Positions 22,077-32,380 of a stretch of 64,000 nucleotides of DNA are shown here, in pieces. The number at the start of each line of letters is the position of its first letter. Position 1 is the first letter of the stretch. Source of the stretch: Bryobacteraceae bacterium (GTDB taxonomy: Bacteria; Acidobacteriota; Terriglobia; Bryobacterales; Bryobacteraceae); assembly GCA_026129905.1 (NCBI GenBank), contig JAHCHE010000035.1, positions 1 to 64,000 on the forward strand, in the 5' to 3' direction. Under the pieces are notes generated by a model. It saw only the letters and a list, made by a program, of their open reading frames with translations. It made no database searches and was not told the DNA's origin. Made by a program: the position numbers and the translations under genes.

Positions 22077-22420
22077 GTGACGAGGCAGTCCGCAATCACC
22101 TGGAGGAAGATGATCCTGATCTCCGACGGCGCGTACGTCTTCCCGTCGCCGATGCCGCCCAGCCGCTTCAACTCCCACGCGTGCCCGTGCTCCAGCCGTT
22201 CCCGGAAGCTGTACTTGCGTCCGGCGTAGGCGGCGACGGGGACGGGTTTGGGCTCGCCTGGTCGCCCCAGCAGGATCGCGCGGTTCACGTGCCCTTTGCG
22301 GTGGCGAACCAGGCGGATCAGCCCGAGCTTGTCAAGCCGGGCGATGCGCCGGGCGGTCGCCTGCTCGATGAAGGCGCCGTCGCAGGCATACAGCGGTATC
22401 GTTCTGGTTTGGAGAGACAC
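22073..22420 (-). CDS. Hypothetical phage protein near terS (115 aa)
   Basis: 115 residues from GTG 22420. RIARLDKLGLIRLVRHRKGHVNRA (first part quoted in short) suggests a winged-helix DNA-binding segment at residues 25-45, followed by a conserved-looking YAGRKYSFRERLEHGHAWEL and GKTYAPSEIRIIFLQVIADC. No family name can be given. Being the first gene before terS, a small regulatory or packaging DNA-binding protein is plausible. It is the last prophage gene before the tRNA-Pro gene. Confidence 0.55.
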   Translation of the reverse strand: MSLQTRTIPLYACDGAFIEQATARRIARLDKLGLIRLVRHRKGHVNRAILLGRPGEPKPVPVAAYAGRKYSFRERLEHGHAWELKRLGGIGDGKTYAPSEIRIIFLQVIADCLVT

Positions 22421-22934
22421 GGGGAGCTACAGAGATGCGGGAAGGAGTTTTTAGTCGGAGAGTCCCGGCGCTCCTATTGCCGAAGTCGGTTTGGCTCGGG
22501 TCCTACTCTACTCGTAACCGGGATGCGTTCGGCCGTCAATAGCCGTGGCGGGGGGTTCGAACGAAAAAAGCGCAAATTTGTGGAGCGCGCCACCGGCCTT
22601 ACGTTCAGGTCTCCTTGGAGAGCGCCCGCGTACCCCCGTCAATCATGGTCATTCGCAGACGTCGAGCGGCAGCGGTCGCCGGGGAAGTTCTCTTCCAGGC
22701 CGGCAGGCGAGAGCCATGTTGGTCATGATGCTCATATAGGGCAAATCCAAATTTGTCTTCCTGAGAAGCAGAATCAAAAAACACGCGTGACATGACCATC
22801 ATGACCACCCAAAGGGTCCGGAGAGCAGGCTTAGAGCGACGTTTGGCGTCCAAAAAATGGACTCCACACCGCCACCACGAGGACTTCACGCGAGCTTGAG
22901 CGGGACGGAAGTTACTGTAAGTGTTAGGGTTATT
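22421..22934. other. Gene-free stretch at the prophage-host junction
   Basis: No convincing gene. Reading frames here are short or are read out of the tRNA gene. It separates the last prophage gene from the 3' end of tRNA-Pro and presumably contains the right attachment site. I see no obvious repeat of the tRNA 3' end inside the window; the other copy should lie beyond the left edge. Confidence 0.4.
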
Positions 22935-23012
22935 TGGTCGGGCCGCCGGGATTTGAACCCGGGACCTCTTGCACCCCAAGCAAGCGCGCTAGCCAGGCTG
23001 CGCCACGGCCCG
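22935..23012 (-). tRNA. tRNA-Pro (anticodon GGG), CCA encoded
   Basis: On the minus strand a full cloverleaf: acceptor CGGGCCG with CGGCCCG, D-stem GCGC/GCGC, anticodon stem CTTGC/GCAAG with loop TTGGGGT (anticodon GGG), T-stem CCGGG/CCCGG with loop TTCAAAT, discriminator A and an encoded CCA. Its 3' end faces the prophage, as expected when a phage integrates at a tRNA 3' end. Confidence 0.95.
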
Positions 23013-23215
23013 ATTCGTTCTTCATTCTACCGCATCCGGTTGTCCACGCCAGCCGAATCCAGGCCGTGAAACTGCGAGCTATCACCCACCACGGCGCGTC
23101 CATCAGCCTATTCCCATCCTTAACTCCTTGTAATCACGGGGGTAGGGCTTTTTGGCGCCCGGATTGCTCTTCTATTCCGTTCTGGGCCCCCCGATTCGAG
23201 GAAAGGACGGCCAGC

Positions 23216-25444
23216 ATGCCCGAAAGCGCTATGACGACCGCGACTGAAACCCTCCGCACTTTGCCCGGAGACGATGCGCGCCAGATCATGTGGCGCTTCA
23301 GCGACCGCTTCGACCTCCAGATGCTCGTTCAGTCGGCGCGCCGCGTCGCCCGCGGCCCCGTTGCCAAGATGGTCGCCGACGGCGTCCGCAACAGCCACGA
23401 CTGGACCAGCCGCAAGGCCGAGATGCTCCGCGAGTTCGACGAATCCGGCATCACCTCCGTCTTTATGGATCCCGAGCATGGGGGCTACATCGAGGGGCCG
23501 AAGAACCTCGCTCTCGCGCTGGCGGCGTTTGAACTCGCCTGGGTCGATGGCGGCGCGGCAACGTGCAGCCTCGCCACGGGTCTCGCCCTCGCTCCCATCC
23601 ACGAGCGTGGTACCGACGAGCAGAAACAGCGTTATATGACCCTATCGGTTCCCGGTCCCGGATCGTCTCCGTGGCGCGGCGCGTTTTGCCTCACCGAGCC
23701 TCTGCCTTACGTCGGCGTCGAAACCGGCCTTCTCGGCGGCAAGGTTAGCATCGCCGAGTGGAATGAAGGTGAAGAACCGGTCCTGGAAGTCAGCAAGCGC
23801 GGCCGCTTCATCACCAACATGGGCTTCGCCAATTACGTCACGGCGGCGGTGGATTCGGGCGACGAGCGCATCAAAGGTTCCTGCATAGTGATCCTCGAGG
23901 AAACCGATCCGGGCATTTTCGACCGGGGAACGCCCGCGCGCAAACTGGTGCACCAGCTCTCCTCGACGAACGATCCCGCCTTCCGGTTGCGCATCCCGGC
24001 CAGCCGGATCATCGGCGGCTACGCGGTCAAAGACGGACAGATCGTTCCCAACTACAGCCACGGCGAAATTATTGAAGCGGTGTTCCGCCGCACCCGCGTC
24101 ACCGTGGGTCTGATGACAACCGCGAAGCTCCTTTCGGCGGTGGAGCCTCTCATCCGCTATCACCGCGACCGCTTCCGCGGCGGCGACCAGGTGGCGCCCG
24201 GCTCTCCGCGCTGGGAACTCGGGCTCCAGCAACGCGAGGACGTGTTACACCGCCTGATCGACGTCTGGGCCACCGGCGAGGCGGCGGCTTCCCTTGGCTT
24301 CGCGGCGGCGCGGCTGTTCGACCAACTCGATCCGTTAGAGCGCGAAAAGGATCGCGCGCTGGCGGCGCTGGGCCTCCGAGGGACCGCCGCGTTCAAGACG
24401 CTTCGCAATCGCCAGAAGGAAGCTCTCGAACTGATCGATCTCCGGACCCAGCCGCCGGGGCGCAGGAATGCGGCTCGCCTCGCGCAACTGGAAGCCGACA
24501 CCGTCGTCGGGTTCCTCGTCCTCGACGCGCTGGCCAATGTGCTTTGCCCGGCGGCCAAGCTGTGGAACACAGGGCATGGCGCCAACGTCATGCGCGAAGC
24601 CGTAAGCCTGATGGGGGGCTACGGCATCACGGAAGACTGCCCTGGCTTCCTTGGGCACAAGTGGATGGACGCCCAGCTCGAGGCCACCTACGAAGGACCC
24701 GAGGCCGTCCAGCGCCGCCAGCTCAGCGTCACCATGACAAACGAGGTTTTCCTCGCGCAGTTCCGGCATTGGATCGGCGAAATGCGCCAGATCGCCGCGC
24801 GCCGGCCCGGCACGGGAGCGTGCGCGCTCGCCTCGGCGATGCAGCTATGGTTGTGGACGCTGGACCACCTGCAAACCGCCAGGGATGCCTCCGGCGTTCG
24901 CCTGTTCCAGGGCGCGCGCCAGGGCGTCACCTTCGCGCTGGCCGACGCGCTGTGCTGGATCCTCGCGTCGCGCCACCAGATTCTGGACGTCATCGAACTC
25001 GAGGAGAAGGGGCCGGCGAATCCGGTCGTAGCGGAAGGGCTCGATGGGCTGCTCGCCTTTTTTACCGATCTCTGTCACGTCCAGGTAGCTCGCGCCGCCG
25101 GCGAAGTTGGCCGCATCTGCGCCGAACTGGTCTTCGGCTACAATCGCCACCCGGCCTGGGACGACGAGAGTTACCGCGGTTGCTACCACGAGGACGAACT
25201 TCTCGCGATTGAGAGCCTTATCCCCGGCATGTCCGGTTTCGCCACCGATCACGAGGTGATCAAGGCGGACGGATCGCACCCGCGGAAAGCCGGCCCTTGC
25301 GCCCGATTCGCCGGCTACGAGGATTTCAACCGACTGCGCAACCGGCTCGATTCCTGCCTCACCGGCGCCATGCTGGCCAAGGACCGCGCCGCCCGCGCCT
25401 TGACCAAGGTGATGATCCCGGCCGCCCTGGACTATCCGGCATGA
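23216..25444 (+). CDS. Acyl-CoA dehydrogenase, long form (742 aa)
   Basis: 742 residues from ATG 23216, chosen because GAAAGGA lies 8 nt upstream; the frame further upstream runs through the tRNA gene and is spurious. Residues about 60-560 carry acyl-CoA dehydrogenase features: GAFCLTEP at about 155, an FAD/substrate loop, and MGGYGITEDCPGFLGHKW followed by ATYEGPEAVQRRQ, in which the Glu of YEG is at the place of the usual catalytic base. About 180 C-terminal residues follow, longer than usual. It oxidises acyl-CoA to enoyl-CoA and hands electrons to ETF, encoded in the same operon. Its stop overlaps the fixC-like start (ATGA), so translation is coupled. Confidence 0.88.
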   Translation: MPESAMTTATETLRTLPGDDARQIMWRFSDRFDLQMLVQSARRVARGPVAKMVADGVRNSHDWTSRKAEMLREFDESGITSVFMDPEHGGYIEGPKNLALALAAFELAWVDGGAATCSLATGLALAPIHERGTDEQKQRYMTLSVPGPGSSPWRGAFCLTEPLPYVGVETGLLGGKVSIAEWNEGEEPVLEVSKRGRFITNMGFANYVTAAVDSGDERIKGSCIVILEETDPGIFDRGTPARKLVHQLSSTNDPAFRLRIPASRIIGGYAVKDGQIVPNYSHGEIIEAVFRRTRVTVGLMTTAKLLSAVEPLIRYHRDRFRGGDQVAPGSPRWELGLQQREDVLHRLIDVWATGEAAASLGFAAARLFDQLDPLEREKDRALAALGLRGTAAFKTLRNRQKEALELIDLRTQPPGRRNAARLAQLEADTVVGFLVLDALANVLCPAAKLWNTGHGANVMREAVSLMGGYGITEDCPGFLGHKWMDAQLEATYEGPEAVQRRQLSVTMTNEVFLAQFRHWIGEMRQIAARRPGTGACALASAMQLWLWTLDHLQTARDASGVRLFQGARQGVTFALADALCWILASRHQILDVIELEEKGPANPVVAEGLDGLLAFFTDLCHVQVARAAGEVGRICAELVFGYNRHPAWDDESYRGCYHEDELLAIESLIPGMSGFATDHEVIKADGSHPRKAGPCARFAGYEDFNRLRNRLDSCLTGAMLAKDRAARALTKVMIPAALDYPA

Positions 25445-27258
25445 TCGACCGCCCGGCGATCGAGGTGGACATCGCTTGCGTCGGCTTCGGTCCGGCGGTC
25501 GGCGGCTTCCTCACGACGTTGTCTCGGCGACTGGGCGACCCGGCGCTGCCGCCGGTCGAAAGCCGCGCCGCCCAGGGCCTCCCGCTCCAGGTCGTGTGCT
25601 ACGAACGCGCCGACGACATCGGCTTTGGCGTCTCGGGCGTCGTTACGAAGGCCCGCGGCATACGGCGAAGCTTTCCCGACCTTCGCGCCGAGGATGTCCC
25701 GATGGCGGCCGACGTTAAGAAGGAGAAGGTGCTCTATCTCCTCGATCCCGCCGGCGCCAGCCGCCGGACAGCCGCGATGCGGATCGCCGACGGCGCGATT
25801 CGCGCACTCAAGCGCGTGTTGCCCTTCGAGCGCGACGCGCTCGAACTTCCGTATACCCCGGAGTTCCTTCGCAAGAAGGGCGGCCTCGTCCTTTCGCTCG
25901 GCCAGTTCAACCAGTGGGTGGGCCAGCAACTCATGATGTCGGGCGCGGTGCAGATCTGGCCCGGTTCCCCGGCGGCGGAGCCGTTGATCGAAGACAATCG
26001 CGTTGCCGGCATCCGGCTGATGGACCAGGGCGTCGACCGCGGCGGCGCTCCCACCGCAAGCTACCTACCCGGCATGGACGTGAGGGCCCAACTGACCGTG
26101 GTGGGCGATGGACCGGTGGGCCAGATCGGCCGAAAGATCGACGAGCGCTTCGGCCTGCCCGAGGGCCACAGCAGGCATGAGTGGGCCGTCGGCATGAAAA
26201 TGGTGATCGAGTTGCCCGACGGCGTGGAACTGGAACCCGGCACGGTCTTCCATACGCTGGGATATCCGGAGCCGGAGATATTCGGTTTCCTCTACGCCCA
26301 CCCGGAGCGGGTGGTCTCCGTGGGCATCTTCGTCCCCTCGTGGTTCGACAGCCCCGTCCGCACGGCGTATCGCTACCTGCAGCATTACATCCAGCACCCA
26401 TACCTTTGGCGCTATCTCAATGGCGGGCGCCTGCGCTCCTGGGGGGCCAAGTCCATCCAGGAATCGGGCAGGCGGGGCGAGCCGCGCCTGGCGGGCAACG
26501 GCTACTGCCGCATTGGCGAGGGTTCCGGAAGCACGAACGTCCTTACCGGCTCGGGCGTCGATGAAGCGTGGACCACCGGCGCGCTGCTCGCCGAAGGCGT
26601 TCTCGATCTGCTCGATCGGGGCCGGCCATTCACCGAAGAGAACCTGGATGCCGCCTATGGCGAGCGCCGCCGGGCAAGCTGGGTGGAGAGCGAAGGGCGG
26701 GTCGCGGAAAAAGCGCGCGACGGCTTCCAGCGGGGGTTTCTTACCGGCCTCGCCGGAATGGCGCTCGCCGGCCTGTCCGGCGGCCGGCTCGCCGCGCCCG
26801 GCAAGCCGCTGCCGCCCGGTGAACGGGTTCATACCGCCGAGGCGTTCTTTCGACGGCGGCTCGGCATCGAGGAGATTGCGAATATCCGCGAGGAATGCGC
26901 AAAGCGGGGCAAGCCGTTGCATGACGAGTTGATGGATCGTTGCGGGTGGCCGCCGATCGAGTATGACGGCCGTCTCCTGGTCAGCCATCAGGATGCGCTC
27001 CTTGTCGGTGGCAAGGTCCAGGCCCCGGCGGGCGTGGCGGATCACGTGGTCTTCATCTATCCGGAGCTGTGCGAAAGCTGCGGGACGCGCATCTGCGTGG
27101 AAATGTGCTCGGGCGAAGCGATTCATCCCGACGCGGACGGCCCGCCCGTCTTCGATCGCGAGAAATGCGTCCACTGCGGCGCCTGCCTTTGGAACTGTTC
27201 GGAGGAGAATATACGGTTCGAAGCCGGGGCTGGAGGACTCCATTCGGCGGAAAACTAG
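25441..27258 (+). CDS. ETF:quinone oxidoreductase, FixC-FixX fusion (605 aa)
   Basis: 605 residues, ATG 25441 overlapping the dehydrogenase stop. N-terminal FAD-binding CVGFGPAVGGF at about 13-23; the flavoprotein part of the FixC/ETF-QO type extends to about residue 460 with GSTNVLTGSGVDEA near the FAD-binding end. After a helical hinge, a ferredoxin-like domain carries CESCGTRIC...C (about 543-555) and CVHCGACLWNC (about 577-587), the FixX part. It should take electrons from reduced ETF and pass them via a 4Fe-4S cluster to quinone in the membrane. In Fix systems FixC and FixX are separate; here they are one chain, as in ETF-QO. Confidence 0.85.
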   Translation: MIDRPAIEVDIACVGFGPAVGGFLTTLSRRLGDPALPPVESRAAQGLPLQVVCYERADDIGFGVSGVVTKARGIRRSFPDLRAEDVPMAADVKKEKVLYLLDPAGASRRTAAMRIADGAIRALKRVLPFERDALELPYTPEFLRKKGGLVLSLGQFNQWVGQQLMMSGAVQIWPGSPAAEPLIEDNRVAGIRLMDQGVDRGGAPTASYLPGMDVRAQLTVVGDGPVGQIGRKIDERFGLPEGHSRHEWAVGMKMVIELPDGVELEPGTVFHTLGYPEPEIFGFLYAHPERVVSVGIFVPSWFDSPVRTAYRYLQHYIQHPYLWRYLNGGRLRSWGAKSIQESGRRGEPRLAGNGYCRIGEGSGSTNVLTGSGVDEAWTTGALLAEGVLDLLDRGRPFTEENLDAAYGERRRASWVESEGRVAEKARDGFQRGFLTGLAGMALAGLSGGRLAAPGKPLPPGERVHTAEAFFRRRLGIEEIANIREECAKRGKPLHDELMDRCGWPPIEYDGRLLVSHQDALLVGGKVQAPAGVADHVVFIYPELCESCGTRICVEMCSGEAIHPDADGPPVFDREKCVHCGACLWNCSEENIRFEAGAGGLHSAEN

Positions 27259-27297
27259 ATGCATTCCAAAAAACACGGACAATAAACCAATCAAGCG

Positions 27298-28098
27298 ATG
27301 AGTGATTACTACCATATTGTCGTCTGCGGCGGCATCGCGCCGGACCCGCTGCAGACGCTTGAGCCCGTCGCCGGACCCGCGCTCAAGAACGAACTGATGC
27401 TGCCGGCCGTCCTCGATCCCTGGGCCGCGCACGCGCTCTTTGAAGCGGCCCACCTGGCCCGGAGCGCTCCGGGAAGCAGGGTGTGGCTTGTCAGCCTGAG
27501 CCCGAAAGCCAAGCTGCAACAGGTGATGATGACGATCGCCCAGAAGGCGCCGTTCGAACTTGTCGTGGTGGATGGCCCGTCGAGCGGATTCACGGACAGC
27601 TTCGACGTCGCCGCCGCGATAGCCGGCGCGATCGAGAACATCGCAGGACTGGACCGTTCCCGGCTGCTGGTCTTCGGCGGGTGGGAGTCCGCCGCGCGGG
27701 GCGCCGGAACCACCATGCAAATGGTTGGCGAACGCCTGGGAATTATGGATCAATTTCAGGGCGTGGACGAGCTGAAGGCGGAAGCCGACGGCTCGTTGGC
27801 TATCCTGGAGCGCATCGAAGGTGGCCGGCATCAGGTCTCGCGGTGCGCCGGCCCGCCGGCGCTGCTCGGATGGGCAACGGGCTCGCTGCCGGAGCCGCCA
27901 AACCAGCCGCAAATCGGCATGGCGAACATGCGGACCATCATGCCGTCGCTGCAGCGCGCCAAACCGGCCGCCTTGCCCGGCGACGGCATCGTCTTCCGCA
28001 AGGTGGCCCTGCCCCGGCAGCAGCGCGACACGCGCGTCGTCAAGGATCTGCCCGCGGACGCCGTGGCGAAGGAAATCGTCGAGTGGATTCGGGGGTGA
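27298..28098 (+). CDS. Electron transfer flavoprotein, beta subunit (divergent)
   Basis: 266 residues, the usual length of ETF beta/FixA (about 260). Features: IVVCGGIAPDP at the N-terminus, LDPWAAHALFEAAHLA (equivalent of NxxDxxAlE), WLVSLSPKAKLQQVMMTIAQ, then LLVFGGWESAARGAGTTMQM for the AMP-binding loop, and a C-terminal TRVVKDLPADAVAKEIVEWI helix. The N-terminal loop that normally reads KxVPDxxxxxxx is altered (GGIAPDPLQTLEPVAGPALK). It pairs with the alpha subunit encoded 2 bp downstream. Confidence 0.85.
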   Translation: MSDYYHIVVCGGIAPDPLQTLEPVAGPALKNELMLPAVLDPWAAHALFEAAHLARSAPGSRVWLVSLSPKAKLQQVMMTIAQKAPFELVVVDGPSSGFTDSFDVAAAIAGAIENIAGLDRSRLLVFGGWESAARGAGTTMQMVGERLGIMDQFQGVDELKAEADGSLAILERIEGGRHQVSRCAGPPALLGWATGSLPEPPNQPQIGMANMRTIMPSLQRAKPAALPGDGIVFRKVALPRQQRDTRVVKDLPADAVAKEIVEWIRG

Positions 28099-28100
28099 AC

Positions 28101-29129
28101 ATGGAGAGACTCCTGCTGCTTCTGCACGCCGACGAGTCCGGCTCGCTGCCGAAGGTCGCGCTCGAATGCATCGAGAGCGCCCGGACCCTTGGAGGCCAAC
28201 TCGACGCCGCCTGGACCGTGGGCCTCGTCGGGGGTCAGGCCGGCGCCGCTGCGGCGGCTATCGGATCATGCGGCGCCGCGCGGTTTCTCGCCGTGGAGGG
28301 ACCCGACTTCGACGCGCCGCGGTACGCCACCGACGCGGCGGCCGCCGAAGCGTTGTGCCTCAAGGCGGATGCCACGCTAGTCCTCGCGCCGGCCACCTCG
28401 CGCTGGATGCGCGCCTTGCCGGGCGTCGCGCAGCGCCTCGGCGGCCGCGTGGATACGCACGTGGTCGGCGTGAGCGTCCAGGATGGCGCGATCGAGATTC
28501 AGCGCTGGTACTACCGGCAGCGCATGGAAGCGGTGTTGACGCGGGCCGCTCGTCCCTGGATCGTCCTTGCGGATCCCGGCGCCTCGGAAGCCTGGGGCGG
28601 CGCGCCGCAGGAAGTCTCCGTGGAAACCGTGAGCGTGGAGGTTCCGGAGTCGCTCCGGCGCACCACGGTAATCGGCGCGCGAGCAGCGGAGTCCGGCGCG
28701 CAGACGATCCGTCCGGACGCGGCGCTGCTGTTTGTCGCCGGCGCCGGCTGGACGAAGAAACAGAAGGACGGGCAGGTGCGTGCGCAGGAAGCGTCGGAGC
28801 TAATCCTGGACATCGTGCGGAAAGCGCAGGCCTCGCTCGGCAGCAGCAAATCCCTGGTGGACCTGGCGGGCGAAGGACAGGCGGTGCTGCCGTTCCTCAC
28901 GCACCTGCACCAAGTGGGACAAACCGGCTCGACGCCGCGCCATCCGAAGGGCCTCGCCACGTGTTGTCACGGCGAGGAGCCGCACGTCGTGGGCTGGCGC
29001 TTCATCAACGAGCGCCGGGCGGTGAACCTCGATCCGAACTGCGGCTGGGCGCGCGGGAAGGCGGACGTCCTTTACGTGGCCGACGCTTTCGAAGTGGTGC
29101 GCAAGGTGAACGAACTGCTCGACGCGTAA
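28101..29129 (+). CDS. Electron transfer flavoprotein, alpha subunit (divergent)
   Basis: 342 residues from ATG 28101. The N-terminal half is the ETF alpha nucleotide-fold (LLLLHADESGSLPKVALECI; EALCLKADATLVLAPATSRW; LAQRLGGRVDTHVVGV-like), and the C-terminal half is the FAD domain: DAALLFVAGAGWTKKQ, VGQTGSTPRHPKGLATCCHG, VNLDPNCGWARGKADVLYVA, then FEVVRKVNELL. The consensus motif with GxSGxxxP and GISGAIQH is only partly matched, so this belongs to a divergent ETF clade, together with its beta partner. Last gene of the acyl-CoA oxidation operon. Confidence 0.82.
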   Translation: MERLLLLLHADESGSLPKVALECIESARTLGGQLDAAWTVGLVGGQAGAAAAAIGSCGAARFLAVEGPDFDAPRYATDAAAAEALCLKADATLVLAPATSRWMRALPGVAQRLGGRVDTHVVGVSVQDGAIEIQRWYYRQRMEAVLTRAARPWIVLADPGASEAWGGAPQEVSVETVSVEVPESLRRTTVIGARAAESGAQTIRPDAALLFVAGAGWTKKQKDGQVRAQEASELILDIVRKAQASLGSSKSLVDLAGEGQAVLPFLTHLHQVGQTGSTPRHPKGLATCCHGEEPHVVGWRFINERRAVNLDPNCGWARGKADVLYVADAFEVVRKVNELLDA

Positions 29130-29178
29130 CCACCACGTGCAGCCGTCCGGCCGGCGGCCGCCTGCCGCACGGTAGTGC

Positions 29179-30366
29179 TCAGAACGAAGCGCCGAGCACC
29201 AGTTCAAGGTCGTTCGTATTGGTGCGCGGGTAGTTGAACGGTACGCCCGACGGAAGCCAGGACGGCCGCGGGTCCTGGGCCCACCGCGTATAGCGGATAC
29301 CAGGAGACAGCCGGGCGTCTCTCGCGCGCGCTTCGATGCCGCCCCCCACCGTCAGGCCGTAGTGTGACGGGTTGTAGCCGTTGAGATTGCCCGCGAGGCG
29401 GAACGACGGGCCCGCCTCCGCGAACGGCGACCACTTGCCCACGGGCCGGGAGTATCTCGCAAGGACGGGGAATTGCCAGGTCAACACCGAGAAGCGGTGC
29501 GTGTCATCGCCGCCGGCCCGCAGAGGCTTGTAGATGGCGTCGACTTCAATCGAGAGGTTGCCCTTCAGCTTCGTCCGGGCCACCAGCCCCGCCAGGTACC
29601 GCATCCTTTCCGGGACCCTCTCGCCCAAAATCGGATGAAAGCCTCGCGTCACAGGCAGTCCCACGATGGCGCCGAGTTCCAGCGCGCGGCCGGCCACGCG
29701 CCGCGATCCGGGGTCCGTCTCATAGGAAACGGTGGTGAGGAACTCGAGCTGGTCCGGCTTGGTCGCATAGCGCGGCGCGATCGATTCCCGCCGCCATCGC
29801 GCGTAACGCAGCGTGGGCGAGACGTGAATCCTGCCCCACCTGAGAGCGACGCCGGCGCCGGCGGACAGGCCGAATTGCGAGGGCTGCACGGCCCCGGCGT
29901 CTTCCTGCGTCCGGAACGATGGTCCGGCGGCGAAGAATGGCCGCGCGCGCCCCGCCTGCCGCGAAGAAGGCAGCGTGTACTTCAGCAGCACGGGGAATTC
30001 CCACGCGCGCGCGGCCGTCAACTGATACCGCGTGGTCACGTTCGAGCCATCGGGGAAGAATTCGGTGAAAACGATCTGCGACTTCAACGGCCGGTGAAGC
30101 ACGTTCGCTTCCAAGGAGAGCTGTTCCGAGATTCCGACCTCCGCCATGGCGCCGAAAATGAAACTTCTGGGCCCCGTCAAATACTGAAAACGGTTCGCCG
30201 GGTTGCCGAACGCGTCGGCCGGAGTTGAGACGTCCGTCACCGGGAAGTTCGAAGTGAGATTTGTACCGCCGGCCACGCCAAAGTGGAGCCGCTGACCGGA
30301 GCCGGCGGAGGCGAAAACGAACCAGGCTGCAAGCAGAAGGAAAGGAATGCGTATGGAGATCGCCAT
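29179..30366 (-). CDS. Outer-membrane beta-barrel protein with two tandem repeats (395 aa)
   Basis: 395 residues with a signal peptide (IPFLLLAAWFVFASAGS). The mature part has two homologous halves, each with a barrel pattern: LHFGVAGGTNLT...ISEQLSLEANVLHRPLKSQ...PVLLKYTLP...PFFAAGPSFRTQ...HVSPTLRYARW, and LELGAIVGLP...LSIEVDAIYKPLR...PVLARYSRPVGKWSPFAEAG...LSPGIRYTRW. This is the PorT/OmpW-like beta-barrel of about 190 residues, repeated. C-terminal Phe (VLGASF) fits BAM-dependent insertion. Function unknown. Transcribed toward the ETF operon. Confidence 0.8.
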   Translation of the reverse strand: MAISIRIPFLLLAAWFVFASAGSGQRLHFGVAGGTNLTSNFPVTDVSTPADAFGNPANRFQYLTGPRSFIFGAMAEVGISEQLSLEANVLHRPLKSQIVFTEFFPDGSNVTTRYQLTAARAWEFPVLLKYTLPSSRQAGRARPFFAAGPSFRTQEDAGAVQPSQFGLSAGAGVALRWGRIHVSPTLRYARWRRESIAPRYATKPDQLEFLTTVSYETDPGSRRVAGRALELGAIVGLPVTRGFHPILGERVPERMRYLAGLVARTKLKGNLSIEVDAIYKPLRAGGDDTHRFSVLTWQFPVLARYSRPVGKWSPFAEAGPSFRLAGNLNGYNPSHYGLTVGGGIEARARDARLSPGIRYTRWAQDPRPSWLPSGVPFNYPRTNTNDLELVLGASF

Positions 30367-30525
30367 TGCGTGTCCGCGCTCTCAGTTGCACTTGGATGGC
30401 CACTGCTGTGCGCGGCCGGAAAGCGCGGCTTCGGAGGCTTACCTTTCGTGCCGGTGCGCCACGCCTGACGAGTAGCGTTCACACAATCGCCGGCCGGCGC
30501 GCGACCGGCGCAGGCGGCGACTCGC

Positions 30526-30531
30526 TACAAT
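30526..30531 (+). promoter_or_regulatory. Putative -10 hexamer TACAAT before metY-like gene
   Basis: TACAAT ends 7 nt before ATG 30539; GAGG (30534-30537) lies between. The transcript would start at or next to the ATG. No -35 consensus is visible. Confidence 0.35.
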
Positions 30532-30535
30532 TTGA

Positions 30536-32376
<1,841 letters not shown>

Positions 32377-32380
32377 CCGC

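Noticed and set aside
1-22420. Gene transfer agent instead of prophage
   Set aside because: Morons, methyltransferase cargo, terminase with lambda-type Nu1/gpA and an attachment tRNA fit a lambda-like prophage better.
22605-22979. Minus-strand frame beginning MGCKRSRVQIPAARP
   Set aside because: It is also read out of the tRNA gene (the VQIPAARP pattern) and has no other support.
22934-23215. Upstream extension of the acyl-CoA dehydrogenase frame beginning MVGPPGFEPGTS
   Set aside because: This sequence is the translated tRNA-Pro gene, a well-known false N-terminus. ATG 23216 with GAAAGGA upstream is the better start.
26065-27912. A 615-codon minus-strand frame under the FixC-FixX and ETF genes
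   Set aside because: Antisense shadow; the sense frames carry all recognised motifs.
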